From Candidatus Cryptobacteroides avicola (GTDB lineage: Bacteria > Bacteroidota > Bacteroidia > Bacteroidales > UBA932), in contig JADILV010000073.1 of assembly GCA_017695115.1 (NCBI GenBank), positions 1 through 58,484 on the forward strand: 58,484 nt of DNA. The letters run 5' to 3'. Position 1 is the first letter of the stretch. Each line of letters begins with the position of its first letter. The position numbers and the translations under genes were made by a program. Shown here in pieces: positions 33,092 to 41,880 of the stretch. Under the pieces are notes generated by a model that searched no databases, was not told the origin of the DNA, and saw only the letters and a list, made by a program, of their open reading frames with translations.

Positions 33092-36000
33092 CTTACAAGT
33101 TCAAAGTCCTGTCTGTGAGGCAGAAGAGGATTCTTTGCATAAATTCTCACAGCCACCTGATACAGACCTGCCCTCTCAGGCATCACTGATGCCTGATACT
33201 TGGCTGTCTCATCATGATATTCGACAGGAGTGAATTCATATTTCTCCTGGATATGGAGTCTGCCTTTATTGTCTGTGGTAGCGAACAACATCTCCACTCC
33301 TATATCATCCGGATGAAGGTCGCTGATGTTCAGCACTACCTCCGCCTTGAATTCCTTGCCGATGGAGACATAGTCGTACGAACCGTCCGGTTTTACCACA
33401 GAAACTACACTCACGTTAGGCCATTCACGTCTCATGTGCCTCTTCCATGCAGCTATATCCTTGGCTACCTTGTAATCGTCAGCTACCAGAGCGGCAGTAC
33501 GGCGGGACTGAGGATCATAATACTGGTTGATATAATCAGTCAGCATCCTGTTGGTAGTAAAGTTGCATGCTACCTGGGCAACCGTATTCTTGATATAGTC
33601 GATCCAGCCGGCAGAGAGACCTGTTTCCTTGTTCTTGTCATAGAACAGCGGGGCTATCTCGTTCTCGATTATGGTATAGATCGTAGCCGCATCGAGTTCG
33701 TCCTGATAATTCTGGTCATCGTAGGTACGCTCACGTGGAAGAGCCCATCCGGCACCAGGCTTATAGCCTTCAACCCACCATCCGTCAAGTACGGAGAAAT
33801 GCATTACCCCGTTCATGGCAGCCTTTTCTCCGGAAGTACCCGAAGCCTCGAGAGGACGTGTCGGGTTGTTCATCCAGACATCTACACCCTGCACAAGAAG
33901 TTTTGCAAGCGAAATGTCATAGTTAGGGACAAAAACTATCTTTCCTATGAACTGAGGCATCTTGGACACATCAACGATCATCTTGATAAGATCCTGTCCG
34001 GCCTTGTCGGCAGGGTGGGCCTTGCCGGCGAAGATGAACTGTACCGGATGTTCCGGATCGTTTACTATCTCATTGAGCCTGTCCAGATCCCTGAACAGCA
34101 GATGCGCCCTCTTGTATGTCGCGAAACGTCTTGCAAATCCGATGGTAAGCACATCATCGCGGAGCGTCTCCTTTATAGTCACTATCTGACGTGGAGAATA
34201 GTGGTTGGCTGCCGCAGGATCAGACAGACGTTCCTTTATGGCTGCGATAAGTTTCGACCTCAAGGCCGTCCTGACGTTCCATACTGTCTTGTCATCCACT
34301 TTATATATGCCTTCGAAGCAGCTCTTGTCATAATGGTGGGTAGCGAACTGCTCGCCGAAAACCTTTGCATGCACTTCTTTCCACTCCGGTGCCGTCCAGG
34401 TCGGATAGTGGACGCCGTTCGTAACATACGTAATATTCAGTTCTTCCGGAAGATAGCCCGGCCACATGCTTGCGAAAATGTCTTTGCTGACCTCGCCATG
34501 AAGCCATGAAACGCCATTTACCTCCTGGGATATATTGGCAGCAAGATAGCTCATGGAGAACTTTTCATTAGGATCAGCACCGTTTATCTTGCCGAGCCCC
34601 ATCATTGTCTCCCAGTCAATCTTCAGACGCTGAGGATAATGTCCGATATATTTTCTCAGCAGTCCTTCATCGAAAGCATCATGTCCTGCCGGAACCGGAG
34701 TATGGGTAGTAAAGAGTGATGAAGACCTCACGACTTCCATTGCCTCAGGGAAATCAAGATTGTCCTGCTGGATATATTCACGGAGTCTCTCGAGACCGAT
34801 GAATGCGGCATGGCCTTCATTGCAATGATAGATTTCAGGCTGGATACCCAGTTTTCTAAGCGCACGGATACCGCCTACTCCCAGAAGGAGTTCCTGTTTC
34901 AGCCTGTTCTCCCAGTCCCCGCCATAAAGATGATGGGTGACGGACCTGTCCTCAGGGAGATTGTCTTCATAGTCGGTATCCATGAGATACAGCTCTGTAC
35001 GGCCAACATCCACCCTCCAGAGTCTTGCATTGAGATTTCTTCCCGGGAATGCGACACTGACTGTCATCCAGTTGCCGTCAGCGTCCTTTACCGGAATAGC
35101 AGGTATCTTCATGAAATCCTGCGCATCGTATTTGGACACCTGATTGCCCTGGGCCGAAAGTATCTGTGTAAAATAACCGTACCTGTAAAGCAGACCTACT
35201 GCAACCAGGTTCGTGTTCATATCACTGGTCTCTTTCAGATAGTCTCCCGCAAGAATTCCGAGGCCGCCGGAATATATTTTAAGCGATGTATCAAGACCGT
35301 ACTCCATGCAGAAGTACGCTATCGAAGGACTTTTGCGCTCTGTCTTGAGAGCCATATAGTCATTGAACTCATCGACCACCGATCTGAGCCTTGCAAGGAA
35401 TTCACGATCCTTTTCGAGAGCATGATAACGCTTAAGGCTCACTTTATCAAGCATTGCTATAGGGTTCTCGCCGGAAGCATCCCATGCCTCAGGGTCGATC
35501 GACCTGAAAAGTTCCTTGGCTGACTCGTTCCAGCACCACCACAGATTTCGTGAAAGGACTTCCAGGTCCTTAAGGCTGTCCGGAAGGTGACGAAGGAAGA
35601 ACACGCTGTTCCAGGACGGCTGATTGACATCTATTCTTTTATATTGCATTGATTTTTCACTCCTTGTCTCAGGGAATGCTCCTTTTTCAGATATGACTTT
35701 CTCAAGCGCTTCCGAGTACGCCTGCTTATAATAAACGATATTGTTCTCCCAAAGGGCGATCTCGGACACCTCCTTGGCATTCGACATATACACCTGCCTG
35801 CCCGCCTTGTCAAGGTTGGCTATTTCCTTCATCCTGGCAATCACTCCGTCCACGACGTCAGCATAGTTGGAATCATTCCTTTCTATAATGGAAATGCCAG
35901 GATGCTCCTTCTTGTAATGTTCATTCACCCACACCCCGAAACCGGCAAGCGTCGTTGTCAGTGTCGGAACCTTGAAAGCGAGACTTTCAAGAGGAGTGTA

Positions 36001-37320
36001 GCCCCACGGCTCGTAATAAGAAGGGAACACTGTCAGGTCCAGACCTGCCAGCAGGTCATAGTACTTCATGTTGAATATCCCGTCGTCACCGTTGAGATAT
36101 GAAGGTATGAAATACACTTTCACCTTGTCCCCGACAGAGTTGTTCAGGGCGACCTCGCGAAGGCGGCGTGTAATGATATCATACTCAGGATCCATAAGAT
36201 AATGCGATACCTGAGTGACATAGGAAGTGTCTGCACCGCCGAGCTTCGCAGCCAGTTCCTTGTCAGCCCCCTTGTGTCCTGAAGGTATCAGGATGAACGC
36301 CTGCACTGTCTTGCCTTCAAAACCTGTCTCATTCAGTTTTGCAAGTGCATCGATAAATACATCGATACCTTTATTTTTCCACTCGTAACGTCCGCCGATA
36401 CCGACAAATACGGCATTGTCCGGGACGGTCTCCCCTGACATGGCGGTCGCCACTTCGACAAACCTGGACCTGGCCGCCTTACGGATCGTATCATATTCTT
36501 CATCCGTAGCAGGGGTGAAGCTGTTTTCAAAACCGTTCGGAGTCACGACATCGACATCACGGGTAAGGAACTGCCTGCATTCTGCAGCCGTGATGCCGCT
36601 GACCGTAGTGAAAATGTCGGAATGGATTGCAGACTGCTTCTCCAGGGAGTGGCGGGCCATGACATTGAATTCGCGGGCCTTCGCATCCCCGTCATACAGT
36701 TTCATGGAGTCATACAGCGGAAGATTGTTGCCTGCAAGACAGCGTCCGACAACAGTGGCATGGGTAGTAAAGACCGTGGCTATCGGAAGTTTCGTACCTT
36801 TCAGGTAAAGCAGGCCGGCTCCAGTCATCCATTCATGGAACTGTGCCACCACTTTGTCCGAAGGAGTGAGGTTGAACCTGTAGAAGCTCTCTATCACCTT
36901 CCCGGCAGTATAGCCGAACAGGGCAGACTCTACATAATCCCAGTTGCCTGTGATGGAATCTACGCCATAGTCCCGCCACATCTCGGCCAGCATTTCATCC
37001 TTCTTGGTAAGATACTGCTTGAAATCCACAAGTATGGCGGTAGGCTTACCCGGGACATTCCACTTGCCTACCCTTATACGCAGGCCTTCCTGCGCCGCCT
37101 GGTCTCTCCACATCCTGTAGAGGAGAGGATCTTCAATAAAATCAGGGTTGTTTTCAACATTCATCCAGACATCCGGGCCTATGAGGATATGATGCCTCTT
37201 AAGCTCGCTCTTGAGGTAAAGCGACTTGGTTGCTATAACGGTATAGATACCTCCTACCTTATTGCATACTTCCCAGCTTACCTCGAAGAGATAGTCCGGC
37301 TTGATCAATTCTTTGTTCAT
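33082..37320 (-). CDS. Glycogen synthase (GT3-type)-alpha-glucan phosphorylase (GT35) fusion protein
   Basis: 1412-aa two-enzyme protein. Residues 1-about 550 are a GT3-type glycogen synthase: VSWEVCNKVGGIYTV near the N terminus, HEWMTGAG at about 162, VTPNGFE at about 259, and the catalytic-loop SYYEPWGYTPLE at 434-445, as in animal and fungal synthases. Residues about 565-1412 are an alpha-glucan phosphorylase with a DUF3417-like head (NLWWCWNES), YSGGLGILAGDYLK at 683-696, NEGHAAF at 834-840 and the PLP site EASGTSGEK with Lys1166. One chain thus carries both the elongating and the phosphorolytic enzyme. It starts in a 4-base ATGA overlap with the GH57 stop. Confidence 0.93.
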   Translation of the reverse strand: MNKELIKPDYLFEVSWEVCNKVGGIYTVIATKSLYLKSELKRHHILIGPDVWMNVENNPDFIEDPLLYRMWRDQAAQEGLRIRVGKWNVPGKPTAILVDFKQYLTKKDEMLAEMWRDYGVDSITGNWDYVESALFGYTAGKVIESFYRFNLTPSDKVVAQFHEWMTGAGLLYLKGTKLPIATVFTTHATVVGRCLAGNNLPLYDSMKLYDGDAKAREFNVMARHSLEKQSAIHSDIFTTVSGITAAECRQFLTRDVDVVTPNGFENSFTPATDEEYDTIRKAARSRFVEVATAMSGETVPDNAVFVGIGGRYEWKNKGIDVFIDALAKLNETGFEGKTVQAFILIPSGHKGADKELAAKLGGADTSYVTQVSHYLMDPEYDIITRRLREVALNNSVGDKVKVYFIPSYLNGDDGIFNMKYYDLLAGLDLTVFPSYYEPWGYTPLESLAFKVPTLTTTLAGFGVWVNEHYKKEHPGISIIERNDSNYADVVDGVIARMKEIANLDKAGRQVYMSNAKEVSEIALWENNIVYYKQAYSEALEKVISEKGAFPETRSEKSMQYKRIDVNQPSWNSVFFLRHLPDSLKDLEVLSRNLWWCWNESAKELFRSIDPEAWDASGENPIAMLDKVSLKRYHALEKDREFLARLRSVVDEFNDYMALKTERKSPSIAYFCMEYGLDTSLKIYSGGLGILAGDYLKETSDMNTNLVAVGLLYRYGYFTQILSAQGNQVSKYDAQDFMKIPAIPVKDADGNWMTVSVAFPGRNLNARLWRVDVGRTELYLMDTDYEDNLPEDRSVTHHLYGGDWENRLKQELLLGVGGIRALRKLGIQPEIYHCNEGHAAFIGLERLREYIQQDNLDFPEAMEVVRSSSLFTTHTPVPAGHDAFDEGLLRKYIGHYPQRLKIDWETMMGLGKINGADPNEKFSMSYLAANISQEVNGVSWLHGEVSKDIFASMWPGYLPEELNITYVTNGVHYPTWTAPEWKEVHAKVFGEQFATHHYDKSCFEGIYKVDDKTVWNVRTALRSKLIAAIKERLSDPAAANHYSPRQIVTIKETLRDDVLTIGFARRFATYKRAHLLFRDLDRLNEIVNDPEHPVQFIFAGKAHPADKAGQDLIKMIVDVSKMPQFIGKIVFVPNYDISLAKLLVQGVDVWMNNPTRPLEASGTSGEKAAMNGVMHFSVLDGWWVEGYKPGAGWALPRERTYDDQNYQDELDAATIYTIIENEIAPLFYDKNKETGLSAGWIDYIKNTVAQVACNFTTNRMLTDYINQYYDPQSRRTAALVADDYKVAKDIAAWKRHMRREWPNVSVVSVVKPDGSYDYVSIGKEFKAEVVLNISDLHPDDIGVEMLFATTDNKGRLHIQEKYEFTPVEYHDETAKYQASVMPERAGLYQVAVRIYAKNPLLPHRQDFELVRWL

Positions 37321-38627
37321 TTGTCAGTCTTTGTTTTTACCGTTTTCTTTCTGGCAGCAGAAGTCCTGGCCGTTTTTGCAGGGGCCTTCTTTACCGCCTT
37401 CTGGGTTTTTGGGGCTGCAAAGTTAGCATCAGAAAATGAAATTGCATCATCCACCCTGATAATAAAATCGCTCAAAACATTCATATAATTTATAAATGCT
37501 TCATACGGAGTATCATACGGGTTGAAATATTTGTGCACCGCACCGTCCGAGAAGAACTTGGTACACATATAATAGAAGTGGTCGCTCTCCTGGAGATGCC
37601 CGAAATCGGACCAAAGCACCGGATCATTAAGGAGAGACAGTTTCTCTGTGAGCCCGTACAGTTTGTTGAATGCATCGTTCTGGAGTTCATTGCCCAGCCA
37701 TGCAGTCACATCCCTCTCTTCGTCTGCCCATGAAATGGCATCAGGCACATCGAGTTCCCCTACCGGAGCATGTTTCTTGGCAGCCTGCGCAGGTGTCACG
37801 AACTCGAATTCCCCGTCCTTGAGAATCACATCCGGAAGATATCTCATGAAATCGAATATCCCGCTCTGCGCCTTCTGGTGCTCGCCGAATGTCTCGTAAT
37901 CCATGAAAAGATTCACTATCTCGCTGTCCTTGACCGAAGCCTTGAGCCAGGAAAGATATTTCTCTCCTGTAAGCGGCCAGTTCGACCAGCTCTTGTCAGA
38001 GAATCTGAAAGCGATATCGTCGCTCAGAGAAGAATTCTTCAGAAGAAGCTTGAGGGACGGAGCCTGTGCGCCGCTGTAAATGAAATTCGGACTTCTCCAG
38101 CCGAGGACATGCTTCGCGCCTTCTGTCAGCATGGTCTTGAACCCCAGGTCATACACCATGGCCCCGATAGCATCGGAATATATAAGTTCGGTATTTCTGA
38201 AAGACTTCGGAGTAACACCGAAATAATTCTTTATAGCAGCCTTGTGCTTCTCCACCTGATGCTTGAATTCGGCAGGCGAAGCCAATGATGCCAGCGAATG
38301 GTAGTATGTCTCGCAAAGGAATTCCACGCATCCGGTATCGGCCAGCTTCCTGAAGCTTTCTATAACCTCCGGAGCGTAACGGTCGAACTGCTCGAGCACG
38401 GAACCCGAAATGGAGAATGTCACCTTGAACTGGCCCTTATACCTGTTTATAAGTTCCAGAAGAAGGGCGTTGGCCGGCAGATAACACCGCTGGGACACCC
38501 TGCGGAGGATGGTCCTGTTGGCGAAATCATCATAATAATGTGAATCCTTACCTATATCAAAAAATCTGTATAACCTTAACCTGTTTGGCTGATGGACCTG
38601 GAAATATAGGCAAATACTTTTTTTCAT
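37317..38627 (-). CDS. GH57-family glycoside hydrolase/glucanotransferase with basic tail
   Basis: 436-aa GH57 enzyme acting on alpha-glucans (alpha-amylase, 4-alpha-glucanotransferase or branching types occur in the family). Family motifs: HQPNRL near the N terminus (motif 1), LCETYYHSLASL with the probable nucleophile Glu, and MDYETFGEHQ with the probable acid Asp and the motif-4 Glu. Residues 404-436 are an Ala/Lys/Thr-rich, histone-like basic tail separate from the catalytic fold. It lies between a GT4 gene and the synthase-phosphorylase gene in the glycogen cluster. Confidence 0.9.
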   Translation of the reverse strand: MKKSICLYFQVHQPNRLRLYRFFDIGKDSHYYDDFANRTILRRVSQRCYLPANALLLELINRYKGQFKVTFSISGSVLEQFDRYAPEVIESFRKLADTGCVEFLCETYYHSLASLASPAEFKHQVEKHKAAIKNYFGVTPKSFRNTELIYSDAIGAMVYDLGFKTMLTEGAKHVLGWRSPNFIYSGAQAPSLKLLLKNSSLSDDIAFRFSDKSWSNWPLTGEKYLSWLKASVKDSEIVNLFMDYETFGEHQKAQSGIFDFMRYLPDVILKDGEFEFVTPAQAAKKHAPVGELDVPDAISWADEERDVTAWLGNELQNDAFNKLYGLTEKLSLLNDPVLWSDFGHLQESDHFYYMCTKFFSDGAVHKYFNPYDTPYEAFINYMNVLSDFIIRVDDAISFSDANFAAPKTQKAVKKAPAKTARTSAARKKTVKTKTDK

Positions 38628-38644
38628 GGCTATTATGTTTTTTA

Positions 38645-39934
38645 CTATTTTATCACTGATTCATACACTTTCTTGATCTTGTAGGCCGCATTGTTCCATT
38701 TGAGGGCATTGACCTCGTCATACCCGCAGCGTGCAGCCATATCAGCCATCGCGCCATAGTTCAGCAGCCCGTAAATGGCGTCAGCCATAGCATCCACGTC
38801 CCAGAAATCCACCTTTATGGCATATTTAAGGACCTCGGCCACGCCTGACTGCTTGGATATGATTGTAGGCACATTGGTCTGCATCGCTTCCAGAGGGGAA
38901 ATACCGAACGGCTCCGAAACCGACGGCATTATATAGACATCGGACAGGGCGAACATCTTCTGCACATCCGCACCCCTGAGAAATCCGGTGAAATGGAACC
39001 TGTCGGAAATGCCCAGACGCGCCACGTGACGGATACATCTGTTGAGCATATCCCCGCTGCCGGCCATGACAAAACGTACATTCCCGCACCTCTTGAGCAC
39101 TTTGGCCGCCGCTTCAATAAAATACTCGGGACCTTTCTGGAAAGTGATGCGGCCGAGGAAAGTGACGACCTTGTCGCGGACGCCCCTTTCTACCTGCAGA
39201 TTTGTCCTTCCGCTGAAATCCACTGCGTTATGGACAGCCACCACCTTGTCCGGAGCGATACCGTACCTGTTGATTACGATATTCCTGGTAAGTTCGCTGA
39301 CGGCTATTACGCGGTCTGCGGCTTCCATCCCCTTGCGTTCTATGTCATAGACCCTGGTATCGATCTTGTCGTCACTGCTCCTATCAAACGACGTAGCATG
39401 CACGTGCACGACCAGAGGCTTTCCGGTAAGTTCCTTGGCAGCGGCTCCTGCAAGATATGTCAGCCAGTCATGTGCATGGATGACATCGAACTCGTCCTTG
39501 TGCTGCAGTGCTATCGTTGCACCTACCATGGCATAACGGGCCACCTCTTCCATAAGATTCGCCCCGTATTTGCCGGAAAATTTATATTTCTGCCCGTGAT
39601 TGACAGAAAAGCTTTTCACCTGTTTCCTTCTCTCCTCTTCTACCATGTCCGAAAATGCCTGCGGATCGACATAAGGCATCATGTTGGAATGGATATGCAC
39701 AAAACGCACCTTGTCAAGGAAATCCTCGACAGAAGTGGAGACTGTGTCTACAGGGACATCACTGGCATTGATGATTGATACGGCGCTCTGGTCTTCGTCC
39801 CCTGATGCCGAAGGCATCACGAACAGGACTTCCACTCCGTTGGCCGCCAGACCTTTGGTCATACCGTAACATGCAGTACCGAGTCCCCCTGAAATATAAG
39901 GAGGAAATTCCCAACCGAACATCAAGACTCTCAT
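38645..39934 (-). CDS. GT4-family glycosyltransferase, glycogen-cluster member
   Basis: 429-aa GT-B glycosyltransferase. The start MRVLMFGWEFPPYISGGLG resembles GT4/GT5 glucan synthases, and HAHDWLTYLAGAAAKE is near residue 155. The donor side has TFLGRITFQKGPEYFIEAA, MPSVSEPFGISPLEAM (both motif Glu residues present) and the final helix. Position between GH57 and GH133 genes suggests an alpha-glucan product, possibly primer or maltosaccharide synthesis, but the donor is unknown. It overlaps the GH133 stop by 4 bases (ATGA). Confidence 0.87.
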   Translation of the reverse strand: MRVLMFGWEFPPYISGGLGTACYGMTKGLAANGVEVLFVMPSASGDEDQSAVSIINASDVPVDTVSTSVEDFLDKVRFVHIHSNMMPYVDPQAFSDMVEEERRKQVKSFSVNHGQKYKFSGKYGANLMEEVARYAMVGATIALQHKDEFDVIHAHDWLTYLAGAAAKELTGKPLVVHVHATSFDRSSDDKIDTRVYDIERKGMEAADRVIAVSELTRNIVINRYGIAPDKVVAVHNAVDFSGRTNLQVERGVRDKVVTFLGRITFQKGPEYFIEAAAKVLKRCGNVRFVMAGSGDMLNRCIRHVARLGISDRFHFTGFLRGADVQKMFALSDVYIMPSVSEPFGISPLEAMQTNVPTIISKQSGVAEVLKYAIKVDFWDVDAMADAIYGLLNYGAMADMAARCGYDEVNALKWNNAAYKIKKVYESVIK

Positions 39935-41871
39935 TTCCTGTCCTCCTTATATTTATTCATGAGATAATCGGCCCTGAGCAAAGCGGCGGTACTGCACGCG
40001 GATGATATCGCACCGTGCGGCTCGTGAGGAGGATCCCCGTCATAAAGCTCGGAGAACGCCCCTACCCCATGTTTGTTGATATCCTTATAGAATCCTTCGA
40101 TAAGATATTCCGCCTTCTTATAGAAAGAAGGTCCTACCATTCTGAAATTGAGATCGATATATGGTCCCAGAAGTGACGGGAAAGCGCATCCCTGATGGTA
40201 GGCCAGATCCCTGTCGGTCTGGGAGCCTTCATATACGCCGCGGTATTTCACATTCCTCGGAGAGAGGGTCCTGATTCCGCGTGAAGTCACGAGTTCGTTG
40301 TTGATAACCTGCATTACGGCCATCTTCTTGAGGTCGTCTATCGGAGAATACGGAAGACAGATGGCGAACAGCTGGTTCGGGCGGACGTCAAGATTCCTTC
40401 CGTTATTGTCCACATAGTCTGCAAGATACCCGGCCTGCTTATCCCAGAAAGTCTTCTGGAAATTCTCTGCCACCAGTTCACGGACATGGGTCCACCTTGC
40501 CGCAAAGGCGCTTCTCTTGGCGCCATATTTCGCTTCCATGTCAAGAGCGAAGCACAGGGCATTGTACCACATTGCGTTCGTCTCCACCTGATATCCGGCG
40601 CGTTCCGTTACCGGATATCCGTCGACGTATGCGTTCATCCATGAAAGCGCCACTCTGTCCATCTGGGCCCAGAGCAGGCCGTTTGGATGCATGGTGATTT
40701 CCGCACGCTTTCCAGGAGCATAACTGTCAATGATAGCTTTCAGCACCTTGCCGTATTTGTCCCATATCCGTTTCTCCTCACCGGTAAAGTCTATATACTG
40801 CTGGATGGTGTCAGTCAGACGGAGAGGTGCCTCTATCTGGGTAGTCTTCTTTGTCAGTCTGTCCTGCTCGGCAGAAATGAGATTGTCAAGAATCTCTTCG
40901 AACTCCTTGGTATCGCCGTCGGCATACAGGGTCAGACCAGGAAGGGATATGACGGTCTCGCGAAGCAGTCCTGTCTCCAGCCATGAAAAACCTGCATTTA
41001 TCTGCTTGTTTCCGTTACGGCTGCAGATAAGAAGATCGGCATTGTGGGCAAGAAGATCATGATAATCGGTAATATCCGTGAGCTTGCGCTCGATATCCGT
41101 ACATTTTCTCTTGAGCAGTTTTGGATTCACTTCGTTCACAGAACCGGAGAATACTATCGTCTCACCCGGCTTCATGTTCATGACGAACATGCCTGGAACG
41201 AACAGATCTTCCGTACAGTTGAAGCCCCTGCGGTATTCATCGGAATAGGTAATGCCGTTATACCAGTAAGGCATGTAACGGAACGCCGATTTGCAGCTGA
41301 TCTGCATGTTCAGGTCAGGAAAGCCCTTGTACATATTGAAAGAAACGCCCCCTTCTATTTCCTTGTACTCGGTATTCGCTTCCGAGTTCTGGCTGGTCAG
41401 GCTGTGTATGTTCCTGAATGCCAGGAAAGGCTTGAGCATCAGCGTCACTTTCTCCGGCGACGAGACCAGTTCATATTTAATAAGCACCTGGTCATTGTCC
41501 GGCGCGAGGATGATGGATTTCCTGAAAACGATTTCCCCTATCTTGTAGGTAATCACAGGTACCGGATCAAGATCGAAATCTACGATATACTTGTGTCCCC
41601 TCGGTTCATAGACATCTCCATAGCAATGGATGCCCAGATTGAACTGTTTCCCGTTCAGGACCAGACTTTCGTCCAAAGCAGAAAGGAGCATGTACTTGCC
41701 CTTTCCGAAACTGTCAACGGGAACAGCGAGGAGTCCGTGGTAGCGTCTGGTATTGCAGGCGACGATCGACGTGTTGCAATACGCACCGGTCTTGTTCGCG
41801 GAAATTATCTCCCGCTTCAATGAATAAGACAGGTTGACTAGCTCAGACTTGTTGAATGTTAAAAAAGCCAT
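39931..41871 (-). CDS. Glycogen debranching enzyme-like amylo-alpha-1,6-glucosidase (GH133)
   Basis: 646-aa protein. The N-terminal domain (VACNTRRYHGLLAVPV) and the C-terminal (alpha/alpha)6 domain (GLLWAQMDRVALSWMNAYVDG, VETNAMWYNALCFAL, DRDLAYHQGCAFP) match the GDE family that removes alpha-1,6 glucosyl stubs after phosphorylase action. A GH13 transferase half, as in eukaryotic debranching enzyme, is absent, so the GH57 neighbour may supply the transferase step. It lies 10 bases after glgB. Confidence 0.92.
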   Translation of the reverse strand: MAFLTFNKSELVNLSYSLKREIISANKTGAYCNTSIVACNTRRYHGLLAVPVDSFGKGKYMLLSALDESLVLNGKQFNLGIHCYGDVYEPRGHKYIVDFDLDPVPVITYKIGEIVFRKSIILAPDNDQVLIKYELVSSPEKVTLMLKPFLAFRNIHSLTSQNSEANTEYKEIEGGVSFNMYKGFPDLNMQISCKSAFRYMPYWYNGITYSDEYRRGFNCTEDLFVPGMFVMNMKPGETIVFSGSVNEVNPKLLKRKCTDIERKLTDITDYHDLLAHNADLLICSRNGNKQINAGFSWLETGLLRETVISLPGLTLYADGDTKEFEEILDNLISAEQDRLTKKTTQIEAPLRLTDTIQQYIDFTGEEKRIWDKYGKVLKAIIDSYAPGKRAEITMHPNGLLWAQMDRVALSWMNAYVDGYPVTERAGYQVETNAMWYNALCFALDMEAKYGAKRSAFAARWTHVRELVAENFQKTFWDKQAGYLADYVDNNGRNLDVRPNQLFAICLPYSPIDDLKKMAVMQVINNELVTSRGIRTLSPRNVKYRGVYEGSQTDRDLAYHQGCAFPSLLGPYIDLNFRMVGPSFYKKAEYLIEGFYKDINKHGVGAFSELYDGDPPHEPHGAISSACSTAALLRADYLMNKYKEDRK

Positions 41872-41880
41872 ACTATACTA

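Noticed and set aside
33214..34509. 431-codon plus-strand open frame opposite the synthase-phosphorylase gene
   Set aside because: Antisense shadow of a confidently identified enzyme.
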